36,525 nt of DNA from JAVBMB01 sp031552995. Lineage in GTDB: Bacteria > Bacillota > Clostridia > Oscillospirales > Butyricicoccaceae. The position numbers and the translations under genes are program-made. The DNA lies in NCBI GenBank assembly GCA_031552995.1, contig JAVBMB010000072.1, positions 1 to 36,525 on the forward strand. The letters are read 5' to 3'. The notes beneath the pieces are model-generated. The model was not told the origin of the DNA and ran no database searches. It saw only the letters and a list, made by a program, of their open reading frames with translations. This document shows, piece after piece, positions 1 to 14,027 of this stretch (position 1 is its first letter; each line of letters opens with the position of its first letter).

Positions 1-30
1 TTTGTTCCTTTCAAATTTAGCTTTGCCCAT
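1..30 (-). CDS. tuf: Elongation factor Tu, first ten codons only
   Basis: Only the 5' end of this gene lies in the window; the rest runs off the left edge. The ten visible codons read MGKAKFERNK, which closely matches the start of bacterial EF-Tu (typically MAKAKFERTK). EF-Tu is the GTPase that delivers aminoacyl-tRNA to the ribosome. An excellent ribosome binding site (AAGGAGG, ending 7 bases before the ATG) precedes it. It follows fusA on the same strand, the usual str-operon order, but has its own promoter in the gap. The identification rests on ten residues plus gene order. Confidence 0.88.
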   Translation of the reverse strand, partial: MGKAKFERNK

Positions 31-84
31 TGTTTTTCCTCCTTATGATTAAACAAATAAGTCATTTTTGGTGAAGTCGCATTC

Positions 85-113
85 ATTCTATCTTATTTCT
101 GAAAAAAATGCAA
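85..113 (-). promoter_or_regulatory. Sigma-A type promoter for tuf
   Basis: On the minus strand, TTGCAT (108-113) and TAGAAT (85-90) are separated by exactly 17 bases. It lies in the 87-base gap between the fusA stop and the tuf start, beginning five bases after the fusA stop codon. It would let EF-Tu be made in excess of EF-G, as is usual in bacteria. Predicted from sequence only. Confidence 0.7.
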
Positions 114-117
114 TAGT

Positions 118-2205
118 TTATTGACAGTTAAAGGGTTTTCGGGACCTTGTAGCGATTTTTTCCTGCACAGACTTCGGCACCTCGGTGTAGTGGCTCGGTT
201 CCATCGCATACACGCCGCGCCCCTGCGTGCGCGAACGCATGTCCGTGGCATATCCGAACATCTCGGACAGAGGCACGAACGCGTCAATCTGCTGCGCTCC
301 GGAGACGGCAAGCATCCCCTGAATCTGACCGCGGCGGGAGTTGAGGTCTCCGATGACGTCGCCCATATATTCTTCTGGCACGGTGACCGACACCTTCATA
401 ATAGGCTCCATGATGACAGGGTCGGCTTTCTTCATCGCCTCTTTGAACGCCATTGACGCCGCAATCTTGAACGCCATCTCCGATGAATCGACCTCGTGAT
501 ACGAGCCGTCGTACAGCGTTACCTTGACATCGACAACCGGATAACCGGCGAGCACGCCGGCGTTCATCGCGCCCTGGATGCCCTGGTCGATAGCCGGAAT
601 ATACTCCTTGGGGACGGTGCCGCCGACAACCTTGTTGACAAACTCGTAGCCCTTACCGGGCTCGTTTGGCTCAAGAATAATCTTGACGTGGCCGTACTGC
701 CCCTTGCCGCCCGACTGGCGCGCATATTTGTTATCGACATTCGCCTGTTTGCGCACGGTCTCCTTATAGGCGACCTGCGGCTTGCCGACGTTTGCCTCGA
801 CCTTGAACTCGCGCAGCAGACGGTCGACGATGATTTCGAGATGCAGTTCTCCCATCCCCGCGATAATCGTCTGGCCTGTATCCTCATCGGTGTAGGCGCG
901 GAAGGTCGGATCTTCCTCGCTGAGCTTTTGCAGGGCAATGCCCATACGCTCCTGCCCGGCTTTTGTCTTCGGCTCGATGGCCACGCGGATGACTGGGTCG
1001 GGGAACTCCATCGATTCGAGGATAATCGGGTTTTTCTCGTCGCACAGAGTGTCGCCGGTCGTAGTGTTCTTGAGCCCGACGGCGGCGGCGATATCGCCCG
1101 AGTAGACGACGTCGACATCCTCGCGGTGGTTTGCGTGCATCAGCAGGACGCGGCCAAGCCGCTCTCTGTTGCCCTTTGTGGAGTTAAGCACGCTTGAACC
1201 GCTGTTTATCTGCCCGGAATACACCCGGAAGAAGCACAGCTTGCCGACGTAAGGGTCGGTCATAATTTTGAAGGCCAGCGCCGAAAACGGCTCGCTGTCG
1301 CTGGGCTTGCGCTCGTCGTTCTCGCCGTCAGGCGAGACGCCGTCGATAGCCTTGATGTCGACCGGAGAGGGCAGATAGTCGATAACTGCGTCAAGCAGCT
1401 TTTGCACGCCCTTGTTGCGGTACGACGTGCCGCATATTACCGGGATAACCTTGACGGCTATCGTCGCGGCGCGAAGGGCCGCCTTTATCTCGTCCCCGGC
1501 GATTTCCTCTCCCTCGAGGTATTTGAGCATGATGCTGTCGTCAAAATCGGATATCGATTCGAGCAGCATGCCGCGGTATTCCTCAGCCAGGTCTTTAAGG
1601 TCGGCCGGGATATCCTCGACGCGGACATCCTTGCCCAGGTCGTCATAGTAGACGTAGGCGCGCATCTCGACAAGATCGATAAGGCCGCGGTATTTATCCT
1701 CGCTGCCTATCGGAAGCTGGATGGGAATCGGATTGCATTTAAGCCGCTCGCGCATCATGTTTATGACACGGAAGAAATCGGCCCCGACTATGTCCATCTT
1801 GTTGACATACGCGATGCGCGGAACACCGTATTTGTCGGCCTGACGCCATACGGTCTCCGACTGGGGTTCGACACCGCCCTTTGCGCAGAAAACCGTGACG
1901 GAGCCGTCGAGCACGCGAAGAGAACGCTCGACCTCGACTGTGAAGTCGACGTGCCCCGGTGTGTCGATAATATTGATTCTGTGGTCATTCCACGCGCATG
2001 TTGTGGCGGCGGAGGTTATTGTAATACCTCGCTCCTGCTCTTGCTCCATCCAGTCCATCGTGGCGGCTCCATCGTGAGTCTCCCCAAGCTTATGACTGCG
2101 ACCGGTGTAGAACAGGATACGCTCGGTCGTTGTCGTTTTTCCGGCGTCAATATGCGCCATTATGCCAATGTTGCGCGTGAGCTCCAACGGATATTGCCTT
2201 GCCAT
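118..2205 (-). CDS. fusA: Translation elongation factor G
   Basis: EF-G is the cytoplasmic GTPase that drives tRNA-mRNA translocation and, with RRF, ribosome recycling. The 695-residue length is normal for the family. The GTPase motifs are intact: P-loop AHIDAGKT at residues 17-24, DTPGHVDF at 81-88 and NKMD at 135-138. EF-G domains II to V follow without interruption. The ATG start gives the canonical N-terminus MARQYPLELTRNIGIMAHID; AAAGGAG lies upstream with a rather long 12-base spacer. It follows rpsG and precedes tuf, the standard str-operon order. It ends in TAA. No in-frame stop or other oddity was seen, which matters as a control for the UGA in nearby rpsL. Confidence 0.98.
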   Translation of the reverse strand: MARQYPLELTRNIGIMAHIDAGKTTTTERILFYTGRSHKLGETHDGAATMDWMEQEQERGITITSAATTCAWNDHRINIIDTPGHVDFTVEVERSLRVLDGSVTVFCAKGGVEPQSETVWRQADKYGVPRIAYVNKMDIVGADFFRVINMMRERLKCNPIPIQLPIGSEDKYRGLIDLVEMRAYVYYDDLGKDVRVEDIPADLKDLAEEYRGMLLESISDFDDSIMLKYLEGEEIAGDEIKAALRAATIAVKVIPVICGTSYRNKGVQKLLDAVIDYLPSPVDIKAIDGVSPDGENDERKPSDSEPFSALAFKIMTDPYVGKLCFFRVYSGQINSGSSVLNSTKGNRERLGRVLLMHANHREDVDVVYSGDIAAAVGLKNTTTGDTLCDEKNPIILESMEFPDPVIRVAIEPKTKAGQERMGIALQKLSEEDPTFRAYTDEDTGQTIIAGMGELHLEIIVDRLLREFKVEANVGKPQVAYKETVRKQANVDNKYARQSGGKGQYGHVKIILEPNEPGKGYEFVNKVVGGTVPKEYIPAIDQGIQGAMNAGVLAGYPVVDVKVTLYDGSYHEVDSSEMAFKIAASMAFKEAMKKADPVIMEPIMKVSVTVPEEYMGDVIGDLNSRRGQIQGMLAVSGAQQIDAFVPLSEMFGYATDMRSRTQGRGVYAMEPSHYTEVPKSVQEKIATRSRKPFNCQ

Positions 2206-2377
2206 TTGAAATGAATGCTCCTTTCGTCCAGCGGGCGAGCGGCTGCCGCCGCCCGCGCGACACGCGGGATTGCCTGTTTAATTAACGCATATCCCCGCAC
2301 CGGGACGGCTGATGCCGCGCCGCGGTGCGTATCAATGCAAAATGTTTTGGGTTGTTTGCTGCGGGTGAATATAATTG

Positions 2378-2848
2378 TTAGAACCTGAAGTGCGAGAACG
2401 CCCTGTTGGCATCAGCCATCTTATGGGTGTCTTCACGCTTCTTAACCGCGCCGCCGGTGCCGTTGCAGGCATCCATTATCTCACCTGCGAGGCGCTCTTT
2501 CATCGTCTTTTCGCCACGGTTGCGGGCATAGCTTGTCAGCCAGCGCAGGCCGAGTGTCTGGCGCCTTTCGGGCCGGACATCCATCGGAACCTGATACGTC
2601 GAGCCGCCGACACGGCGAGCCTTGATCTCGAGCATCGGCATGATGGCCTCAAGAGCCTGCTCATATGCCTCGAGCCCCTTCTTGCCGGTTTTAGTCTCGA
2701 CGATAGCAAATGCGTCGTAAACTATCTTCTGCGCTACGCCCTTTTTGCCGTCGAGCATGATGTTGTTAATAAGCTTTGTAACAAGCTTAGAGTTGTAAAG
2801 CGGATCCGGAAGAACATCCCTCTTTGGAACATTACCTCTTCTGGGCAC
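2378..2848 (-). CDS. rpsG: 30S ribosomal protein S7
   Basis: S7 is the primary 16S rRNA-binding protein of the small-subunit head. The GTG at 2848 is chosen because AAGGAGG lies just upstream and the product is then 156 residues, the usual length, starting with the conserved PRRGNVPKRDVLPDP. A further in-frame GTG at 2866 would add six residues encoded by the ribosome binding site itself and is rejected. The RNA-binding signature near LEIKARRVGGSTYQVP and RPERRQTLGLRWL is present. The gene sits between rpsL and fusA. In E. coli S7 represses its own operon through the rpsL-rpsG spacer; the 176-base spacer here could allow similar control, which is inference. Confidence 0.96.
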   Translation of the reverse strand: MPRRGNVPKRDVLPDPLYNSKLVTKLINNIMLDGKKGVAQKIVYDAFAIVETKTGKKGLEAYEQALEAIMPMLEIKARRVGGSTYQVPMDVRPERRQTLGLRWLTSYARNRGEKTMKERLAGEIMDACNGTGGAVKKREDTHKMADANRAFSHFRF

Positions 2849-3024
2849 TTTGCTTCCCTCCTTCACATAATGATTTCATAGGTACTCAAAAGCGCTCTGC
2901 TTCTGTAAGCACACCGAACAGGTATTGGGTTCCCCCGGCCGCGACGCCGCGCTGCGGCTATATCACGGAATACCGTTCAAAGCGTTGCTTTGCTTTTTTT
3001 ATGCTTCCACTTGCTAGTGCCGGT
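2849..3024 (-). other. rpsL-rpsG spacer, unusually long and structured
   Basis: This 176-base spacer carries no gene but several short inverted repeats, for example CAAAGC/GCTTTG just after rpsL and a GC-rich element around 2938-2960. In many Firmicutes the S12-S7 spacer is short. S7 binding to this spacer controls the operon in E. coli, so a regulatory role is possible but not shown. Confidence 0.35.
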
Positions 3025-3453
3025 TTATTTGCCGGCTTTGGCTGCCTTAGGCCTCTTGGCTCCGTACTTTGAACGGGCCTGCTTGCGGCCGTTGACGCCC
3101 TGGGTGTCGAGTGTTCCGCGGATGATGTGGTAACGAACGCCGGGCAGGTCCTTGACGCGGCCGCCCCTGACCATGACAACCGAGTGCTCTTGCAGGTTGT
3201 GGCCGACGCCGGGGATGTAACCCCAGACTTCCATATCATTCGTAAGGCGCACACGGGCGACCTTGCGCAGCGCGGAGTTAGGCTTTTTAGGTGTCATCGT
3301 CTTGACGACCGTTCACACGCCGCGCTTTTGCGGCGAGGACAGATCGGTGGCGATATTCTTCTGCCTGTTGACTCCCCTTTGGAGCGCAGGGGCTGTCGAC
3401 TTGTACATTGTCATTTCCCTGCCTTTTCTCACTAGCTGATTAAATGTTGGCAT
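3025..3453 (-). CDS. rpsL: 30S ribosomal protein S12, with in-frame UGA at the conserved Cys codon
   Basis: S12 sits at the decoding centre and controls translational accuracy. Read through, the frame encodes 142 residues, a normal Gram-positive length, from MPTFNQLVRKGRE to SKYGAKRPKAAKAGK. The key segments TPKKPNSALRK and GGRVKDLPGVRYH are present with both lysines that influence streptomycin response. Codon 47 (3313-3315) is UGA, where nearly all bacterial S12 proteins have Cys in QKRGVC. Both sides are in the same frame, so this is a single-base change from TGC or TGT, not an indel. The ATG start has AAGGAGG 11 bases upstream. There is no second rpsL in the window. Possible explanations are sequencing or assembly error, selenocysteine or other readthrough, or a decayed copy complemented elsewhere. 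Confidence 0.9.
3313..3315 (-). other. In-frame UGA codon inside rpsL
   Basis: The minus-strand codons read CGC GGC GTG TGA ACG GTC, that is R G V stop T V. The family consensus here is RGVCT, so UGA replaces a Cys codon. The next in-frame ATG is six codons downstream (3297) and has no convincing ribosome binding site, so efficient re-initiation looks unlikely. UGA is a genuine stop in other genes of the window. Confidence 0.95.
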
Positions 3454-3556
3454 TAACGATATTCCTCCTTCTTTTTTTTTTACTATATAACACGGGTTAC
3501 ACCCGTTATAGCCTTGTTTTCGCGGCGATATGCGGCGAAAACCGCATACCGCCACG
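3454..3556 (-). promoter_or_regulatory. Structured 5' leader of the rpsL operon
   Basis: About 100 bases separate the predicted transcription start from rpsL. They contain two hairpins on the minus strand: one with arms GGTATGCGG and CCGCATATC, and a second built on ACGGGT/ACCCGT flanked by TATAAC and GTTATA. A run of ten A follows just before the ribosome binding site. The second hairpin lacks a U-tract on this strand, so it is not an obvious terminator. Confidence 0.45.
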
Positions 3557-3563
3557 AATTATA

Positions 3564-3584
3564 ATTATAGCATGCGCCGGCGTG

Positions 3585-3592
<8 letters not shown>
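3564..3592 (-). promoter_or_regulatory. Promoter for rpsL-rpsG-fusA overlapping the rpoC stop
   Basis: On the minus strand, TTGACT (3587-3592) and TATAAT (3564-3569) are 17 bases apart, with an extended -10 TGC before TATAAT. The -35 box contains the first bases of the rpoC TAA stop codon. The match to the sigma-A consensus is nearly perfect, so the str genes can be transcribed independently of rpoBC. Confidence 0.82.
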
Positions 3593-7112
<3,520 letters not shown>

Positions 7113-7127
7113 TATGCCACCTCTTCC

Positions 7128-10829
<3,702 letters not shown>

Positions 10830-10977
10830 TGTGCTTCACTCCAATTCCTGTATCTCAATTATTTGATACACTAGGCTGCGTTGTCCATTTTGGTTTGTAT
10901 GGTATTGCCATTTGCAGTGGCATTTGCTAAAGTATAGTTGTGATAAATTCGCCTGCTTGTATCGCATACCGATACAG
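10830..10977 (-). other. rpoB 5' leader
   Basis: About 148 untranslated bases lie between the predicted start site and the rpoB TTG. The only repeat seen is a short direct repeat, GCAAATGCCA and GCAAATGGCA. No attenuator hairpin with a U-tract was recognised. Together with the promoter, a palindrome and the PAP2 leader, it makes up the 463-base gap between rpoB and the plus-strand PAP2 gene. Confidence 0.5.
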
Positions 10978-10983
10978 TTAAGC

Positions 10984-11012
10984 ATTTTATCATTCTTTTT
11001 TTATATTGTCAA
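10984..11012 (-). promoter_or_regulatory. Strong promoter for rpoB-rpoC
   Basis: TTGACA (11007-11012) and TAAAAT (10984-10989) on the minus strand are spaced by exactly 17 bases, with an A/T-rich spacer containing a run of seven A. The predicted start is near 10977. A consensus promoter fits the absence of rplL upstream and high expression of RNA polymerase. Confidence 0.85.
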
Positions 11013-11096
11013 CTAATTTTTGTCTTGACAAGCATAAACTGGATTTTTTGTGAGCTATTTTGATTTTTTCGGCCTGAACGCTGTATTTGTTCGGCC

Positions 11097-11121
11097 AAAT
11101 GGCGGGCGATGCCCGCCATTT
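11097..11121. repeat. Perfect 11-bp palindrome between divergent promoters
   Basis: AAATGGCGGGC, a 3-base loop and the exact complement form a strong hairpin. It lies between the rpoB promoter on the minus strand and the PAP2 promoter on the plus strand, where no upstream gene needs terminating, and neither strand has a clean T-run after it. It may be an insulating terminator or a protein-binding site. Confidence 0.6.
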
Positions 11122-11152
11122 CTTACGATTTTCAGTCGCCGACAGATTTGTG

Positions 11153-11181
11153 TTGCGCAATGAAGACTGTTGGATTACAAT
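11153..11181 (+). promoter_or_regulatory. Promoter for the PAP2-family gene
   Basis: TTGCGC (11153-11158) and TACAAT (11176-11181) are separated by 17 bases. The predicted start, near 11189, falls exactly at the base of the long hairpin at 11190-11253. Confidence 0.6.
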
Positions 11182-11189
11182 TGCTCTTA

Positions 11190-11253
11190 GTCCTCACGCG
11201 CGGTTCGCTGCCGGGCCGCATGTTTATTGAGCGCAAGCCCGCGCGGTGAGGAC
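11190..11253 (+). promoter_or_regulatory. Large 5'-terminal RNA hairpin in the PAP2 leader
   Basis: GTCCTCACGCGCGG (11190-11203) pairs with CCGCGCGGTGAGGAC (11239-11253), a 14-bp stem with one bulged G. The loop can form a further small stem (TT-CGCT with AGCG-C-AA). The hairpin would be the very 5' end of the transcript, about 40 bases before the ribosome binding site. It may stabilise the mRNA or be a sensing element; no known riboswitch class was recognised. Confidence 0.6.
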
Positions 11254-11292
11254 GACACGGCCCTTTGACAGAAGCAATACCCAAATATTGAG

Positions 11293-11970
11293 GTGATATG
11301 TATACGTACATTTTTTGACGCGGTCTTTTCTCTGCGCGGTTTAGCGTCGGGCGCGCTGTTTATCGCGTCGTGCAGCAGCTTCTATTGGCTGGCCAAGCTG
11401 CTTATCGCCAAGCGGCCCAAGCGTGAGCTGAGCATTGCGCTGGACGACAGGATACCGTTTGTTCCCGCGGCGGCGATACCGTATCTTTCCAGCTTTGTGT
11501 TTTGGATTGCGACATGCGCATACCTAAGCGCACTTGACGTGACGAGATATCACCGGTTTTTGGCTTCTGGCATCATGGGCGCGATGATAAGCTGCGTCTT
11601 TTTTGTGGCGATTCCGTCTGAGATTAAGCCGCCGCCTGTGCCAAAGGGCTTTTTGGGCTTTTTCATCGGGGCGATTCAGTTTGTCGACAACCCGCCGGTG
11701 AACCTGTTCCCGTCGATTCACTGTATGGCGAGCCTGCTGAGCGTTTTGGCAGCGTTGGGCGTGACCCCGGCGCCTTGGGTTGCTGTAAGTGTGATATGGG
11801 CGGCGCTGATTGTACTTTCGACCGTGCTTGTGAAACAGCACTACGCCATCGACACCGTGGCCGGGCTGGCGCTGGCTGCGGTATGCTGGGCCGCGTGCAG
11901 CGGCGGCGTATTTGTGCGGCTGGCGGAAATACTAAGCGGCTGGCTATTTTCGATTCCGTTTTTGCGGTAG
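11293..11970 (+). CDS. PAP2-superfamily membrane phosphatase
   Basis: This 225-residue protein is mostly hydrophobic with about five or six membrane spans. The C-terminal half has the PAP2 hallmarks: FPSIH ending at His143, and KQHYAID with His183 and Asp187, the catalytic histidines of the family. The first PAP2 motif (KxxxxxxRP) is not obvious. Family members dephosphorylate lipid phosphates such as phosphatidic acid or undecaprenyl pyrophosphate; the substrate here cannot be told. The GTG at 11293 overlaps a GAGGTG motif and is preceded only by a weak site; an ATG at 11298 is out of frame, so the start is uncertain by a few codons. It is a single-gene unit with its own promoter and a following hairpin. 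It ends in TAG. Confidence 0.8.
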   Translation: MICIRTFFDAVFSLRGLASGALFIASCSSFYWLAKLLIAKRPKRELSIALDDRIPFVPAAAIPYLSSFVFWIATCAYLSALDVTRYHRFLASGIMGAMISCVFFVAIPSEIKPPPVPKGFLGFFIGAIQFVDNPPVNLFPSIHCMASLLSVLAALGVTPAPWVAVSVIWAALIVLSTVLVKQHYAIDTVAGLALAAVCWAACSGGVFVRLAEILSGWLFSIPFLR

Positions 11971-11976
11971 ACGTTA

Positions 11977-12008
11977 TATATGGCGCGGGTCGTTATCCGC
12001 GCCATATA
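11977..12008 (+). terminator. Stem-loop after the PAP2 gene
   Basis: TATATGGCGCGG (11977-11988) and its perfect complement (11997-12008) enclose an 8-base loop, 7 bases after the stop codon. The following sequence is only moderately T-rich, so it may be a weak terminator or 3' stabiliser. The GNAT remnant begins directly after it. Confidence 0.55.
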
Positions 12009-12012
12009 AGGT

Positions 12013-12152
12013 TCAATCTTTATTGACCCCGAACAACAGAAAAAAGGTTATGGCAGGCAAGTGATGGGAGCTGTTGAGTCACTATATCCAAAGGTGAAAT
12101 GAAAGACCCTAAAAGTGGTATGGCCGGTTTTATTTATGAGAAAACAGTTTAG
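12013..12152 (+). pseudogene. Remnant of a GNAT-family N-acetyltransferase
   Basis: The frame from 12013 to a TGA at 12100-12102 reads SIFIDPEQQKKGYGRQVM then GAVESLYPKVK. This matches the acetyl-CoA-binding motif A of GNAT proteins (V/I-x-P-x-x-Q-x-x-G-x-G). The next frame (12099-12152) contains AGFIYEKT, resembling the downstream FYEK(L/T)G motif expected a little later in the fold. The 5' half of the domain is missing and the frame is broken, so this is a decayed fragment. It occupies part of the 447-base gap between the PAP2 and DUF4275-like genes. Recognition is by motif only. Confidence 0.55.
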
Positions 12153-12417
12153 TTAGTTTTCGTGACTGAATACAAACTTCCGGTATCCGTAAAAGGCGCA
12201 ACAAAAAGCAGGCTTTTGCTAAGTGTGAATACACCTGCAATCCATACGGTTTCGCTTTGAAAGCTGCTGTGCGATAGACGTAAACCGGCTGTCCGGCCGA
12301 GGGCCGCGTATTGTTTTGACGACGTGGCCTTTTTGTGCGCGGTGTGGTAATATATATACAGTCTTGCAGATACTTTGATTTTGTTTGCCCGCTGGGGGAT
12401 TTTTGGGAGGACAAAAA
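12153..12417 (+). other. Gap before the DUF4275-like gene, with a possible promoter
   Basis: No open frame with a start signal was found. Near its end is an extended -10 element, TGGTAATAT at about 12349-12357, with no good -35 box; it could drive the next gene. The reverse-strand open frame across 12130-12768 mostly overlaps the coding gene and has no ribosome binding site, so it is not counted. Confidence 0.4.
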
Positions 12418-13029
12418 ATGGCAGATGCCGGTAAAATGAACATTAACGAGGCAATTGTGCTTGAGGGGCCGCCAATGTGGGAGGCGCTTGCGCGCGAGAC
12501 GGCGCTGATCGACGCGCTTGCGGATGAAGAGGAAAAAATCATCAGACATGCGCTTCTTGGCAGCGTTTTTGACAGCATGAGCGCGTACTGGGTGCATTTG
12601 CGCGAATATGAATACGCGCAGAAACGGCGCGAAATTGAAAAGCGCGGCGTCACATTTGTGCCGCTGACCAAGGGCAGCGCGGTTAAAGCCCGGTGGAGCC
12701 GGATATTTGCGAAAGCCGTAGACGCGCAGACGAAACAGCGCATACGGTATGACACGTTTAAATGGCATATCTACAGCTTTGATGCCGCGCCCGCTTTGCG
12801 CTGCGATGAGGCTCGCCGGGCGTTTGACGCCCGCGCGAAGACCGCGGTGTTTGCATTTTATCAGCAGAGCGACGGCGCTTTTTTAATCGAGCATGCAGAA
12901 CTGCTGCGAAGCGAGGATTTTGACCTGGACCACGACATATATATCTTTGATGCCAGGGGCGCGTGGACATATGTATTCACGCATGAGAGCGACTGCGGGC
13001 CGTATTTCGCTGCGGCTGCGCCGCGATAG
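12418..13029 (+). CDS. DUF4275-like protein of unknown function
   Basis: A 203-residue soluble protein. The ATG is chosen for the strong GGGAGG seven bases upstream; an open frame extends further 5' but without a signal. The C-terminal half resembles the DUF4275 family as I recall it: KWHIYSF at residues 115-121, FYQQSD at 147-152, WTYVFTHE at 183-190 and GPYF at 194-197. The N-terminal 90 residues are rich in Ala, Glu and Arg, probably helical, and not recognised. No signal peptide or membrane segment. No biochemical role is known for this family. It stands alone between a GNAT remnant and a QueG-like gene, in a patch that looks accessory. It ends in TAG. Confidence 0.65.
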   Translation: MADAGKMNINEAIVLEGPPMWEALARETALIDALADEEEKIIRHALLGSVFDSMSAYWVHLREYEYAQKRREIEKRGVTFVPLTKGSAVKARWSRIFAKAVDAQTKQRIRYDTFKWHIYSFDAAPALRCDEARRAFDARAKTAVFAFYQQSDGAFLIEHAELLRSEDFDLDHDIYIFDARGAWTYVFTHESDCGPYFAAAAPR

Positions 13030-13058
13030 CTCACGCTAAAGTGACGCGAAAAATGCTG

Positions 13059-13088
13059 CGGATTATAATCCGTTGGCCTTTTTTTATT
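13059..13088 (+). terminator. Possible terminator after the DUF4275-like gene
   Basis: The palindrome CGGATTATAATCCG is followed, six bases later, by a run of seven T. The T-run also overlaps a candidate promoter for the next gene (TTGGCC, 18 bases, TATGAT with an extended TGC). A short stem and spaced T-run make the terminator call tentative. Confidence 0.4.
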
Positions 13089-13154
13089 TTGTGTGCTATG
13101 ATTGGGTATAATCGCGGGGAGTACGCTGCGGCAGGCTGTTTGAGGTGGGTAATT

Positions 13155-13817
13155 ATGAACGAGCGGATTAGCGCATTTTTGGATGAGCAAGGCATTGACA
13201 CTTTGCGCTTTGTGGATATTTCGTCTTTACCGGAGGATATGCGCCAGGGATACCCGAGCGCCGTGCTGATGTGTATCCCGCTGAGAAAAGATTTTGTTAT
13301 GAGCATGATAGGGCGCAGCGTGCCGCCGGAAACCGGCGACGATTTTACCGAAAAAGAGCACCTTGTGGAAAATATAGCGGACACCCTTGCGGAGTTTATC
13401 CGTCAGGCGGGGTATGACGCCTATTCGCAGTCGGTAAAAAACAACAGCGCCTGCGGAAATTATGACAGGGCGGCATACAAAAGCCGCTTGCCCAACAAGA
13501 CTGTTGCCAGAATCGCGGGGCTTGGGTTCATAGGCAAAAGCAACCTGATGATTACAAAAAAATACGGCAGCGCGTTTTGCATGAGCACCGTATTGACCGA
13601 CGCGCCGATAGTGACGCACAACGACCCGATTATCAAGCCGCGGTGCGGGAAATGCGCCATCTGCCGGCAGGTGTGCGTGAACAAGGCGATTACCGGAACC
13701 GAATGGACCGAAGACGGCGGTCGCGAAGCGGTCGTGGATGTGTTCAAATGCAGATGCCCTCTGCAGTGCATGGTGAACTGCCCGTTTACACTTGGCTCGG
13801 AGCTGATGCGCGGCTGA
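13155..13817 (+). CDS. Short QueG-like double [4Fe-4S] protein
   Basis: A 220-residue protein starting at an ATG with GAGGTGGG upstream. Residues 115-140 (TVARIAGLGFIGKSN, KKYGS) match the segment around the cobalamin-site region of epoxyqueuosine reductase QueG. Eight cysteines follow in ferredoxin spacing: 164, 167, 170, 174 and then 199, 201, 205, 209, suited to two [4Fe-4S] clusters. It is much shorter than QueG (about 370 residues) and lacks the C-terminal HEAT repeats, so it may be one of the clostridial QueG-like proteins with a different substrate. Other queuosine genes are not nearby. It ends in TGA. Confidence 0.75.
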   Translation: MNERISAFLDEQGIDTLRFVDISSLPEDMRQGYPSAVLMCIPLRKDFVMSMIGRSVPPETGDDFTEKEHLVENIADTLAEFIRQAGYDAYSQSVKNNSACGNYDRAAYKSRLPNKTVARIAGLGFIGKSNLMITKKYGSAFCMSTVLTDAPIVTHNDPIIKPRCGKCAICRQVCVNKAITGTEWTEDGGREAVVDVFKCRCPLQCMVNCPFTLGSELMRG

Positions 13818-13838
13818 GAGAGTGTGCGCGATTTTATG

Positions 13839-13867
13839 TTGACATGTGATGCAGCGCGTGTTATACT
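13839..13867 (+). promoter_or_regulatory. Consensus promoter for the small ORF
   Basis: TTGACA (13839-13844) and TATACT (13862-13867) are separated by exactly 17 bases. It starts 22 bases after the QueG-like stop codon. The predicted transcript, about 13874 to 14066, holds only the 34-codon ORF. Confidence 0.85.
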
Positions 13868-13897
13868 TGCAAAAATCACTTGAAGGGGGATACAGGT

Positions 13898-14002
13898 ATG
13901 CTTAAACTTATGGCAGCGCTTAACGGTAGCTTTAATACGTCGTCTGATTGGGCACCGAGTGACAAGCAGGCCTTTGTTCCCGTTGAGTTTTTTGAGCCGT
14001 AA
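13898..14002 (+). CDS. Putative 34-residue small protein, own transcription unit
   Basis: A 34-codon frame from ATG to TAA. The evidence that it is real is its setting: a consensus promoter 31 bases upstream, AAGGGGG eight bases before the ATG, and a strong intrinsic terminator 26 bases after the stop. The protein begins MLKLMAALNGSF, then NTSSDWAPSDKQAF, and ends VPVEFFEP. The start is mildly hydrophobic and the rest polar and acidic (net charge about -2), with no Cys and no clear membrane span or signal peptide. I recognise no family. It could be a regulatory peptide, a leader peptide, or an mRNA whose function is the RNA. Confidence 0.6.
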   Translation: MLKLMAALNGSFNTSSDWAPSDKQAFVPVEFFEP

Positions 14003-14027
14003 GTTTTTTACGGGCAAAATGTAATCA

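Noticed and set aside
2206..2377. Small gene between rpsG and fusA
   Set aside because: Only GC-rich inverted repeats are present; no frame with start signals was found.
3025..3297. Separate S12 C-terminal gene starting at the ATG after the UGA
   Set aside because: The ATG at 3297 has no ribosome binding site and would omit the N-terminal third of an essential protein.
3285..3313. SECIS element after the rpsL UGA
   Set aside because: A weak 7-bp stem with a bulge exists, but the loop does not show the features of bacterial SECIS elements, and no sel gene is in view.
3025..3453. Genome-wide reassignment of UGA to Cys, Trp or Gly
   Set aside because: UGA ends at least eight genes here, including compact GTGA/TGA overlaps, and the large neighbours fusA, rpoB and rpoC contain no in-frame UGA.
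12130..12768. 212-codon reverse frame near the DUF4275-like gene
   Set aside because: It mostly overlaps the better-supported plus-strand gene, has no start signal, and its sequence looks like antisense coding.
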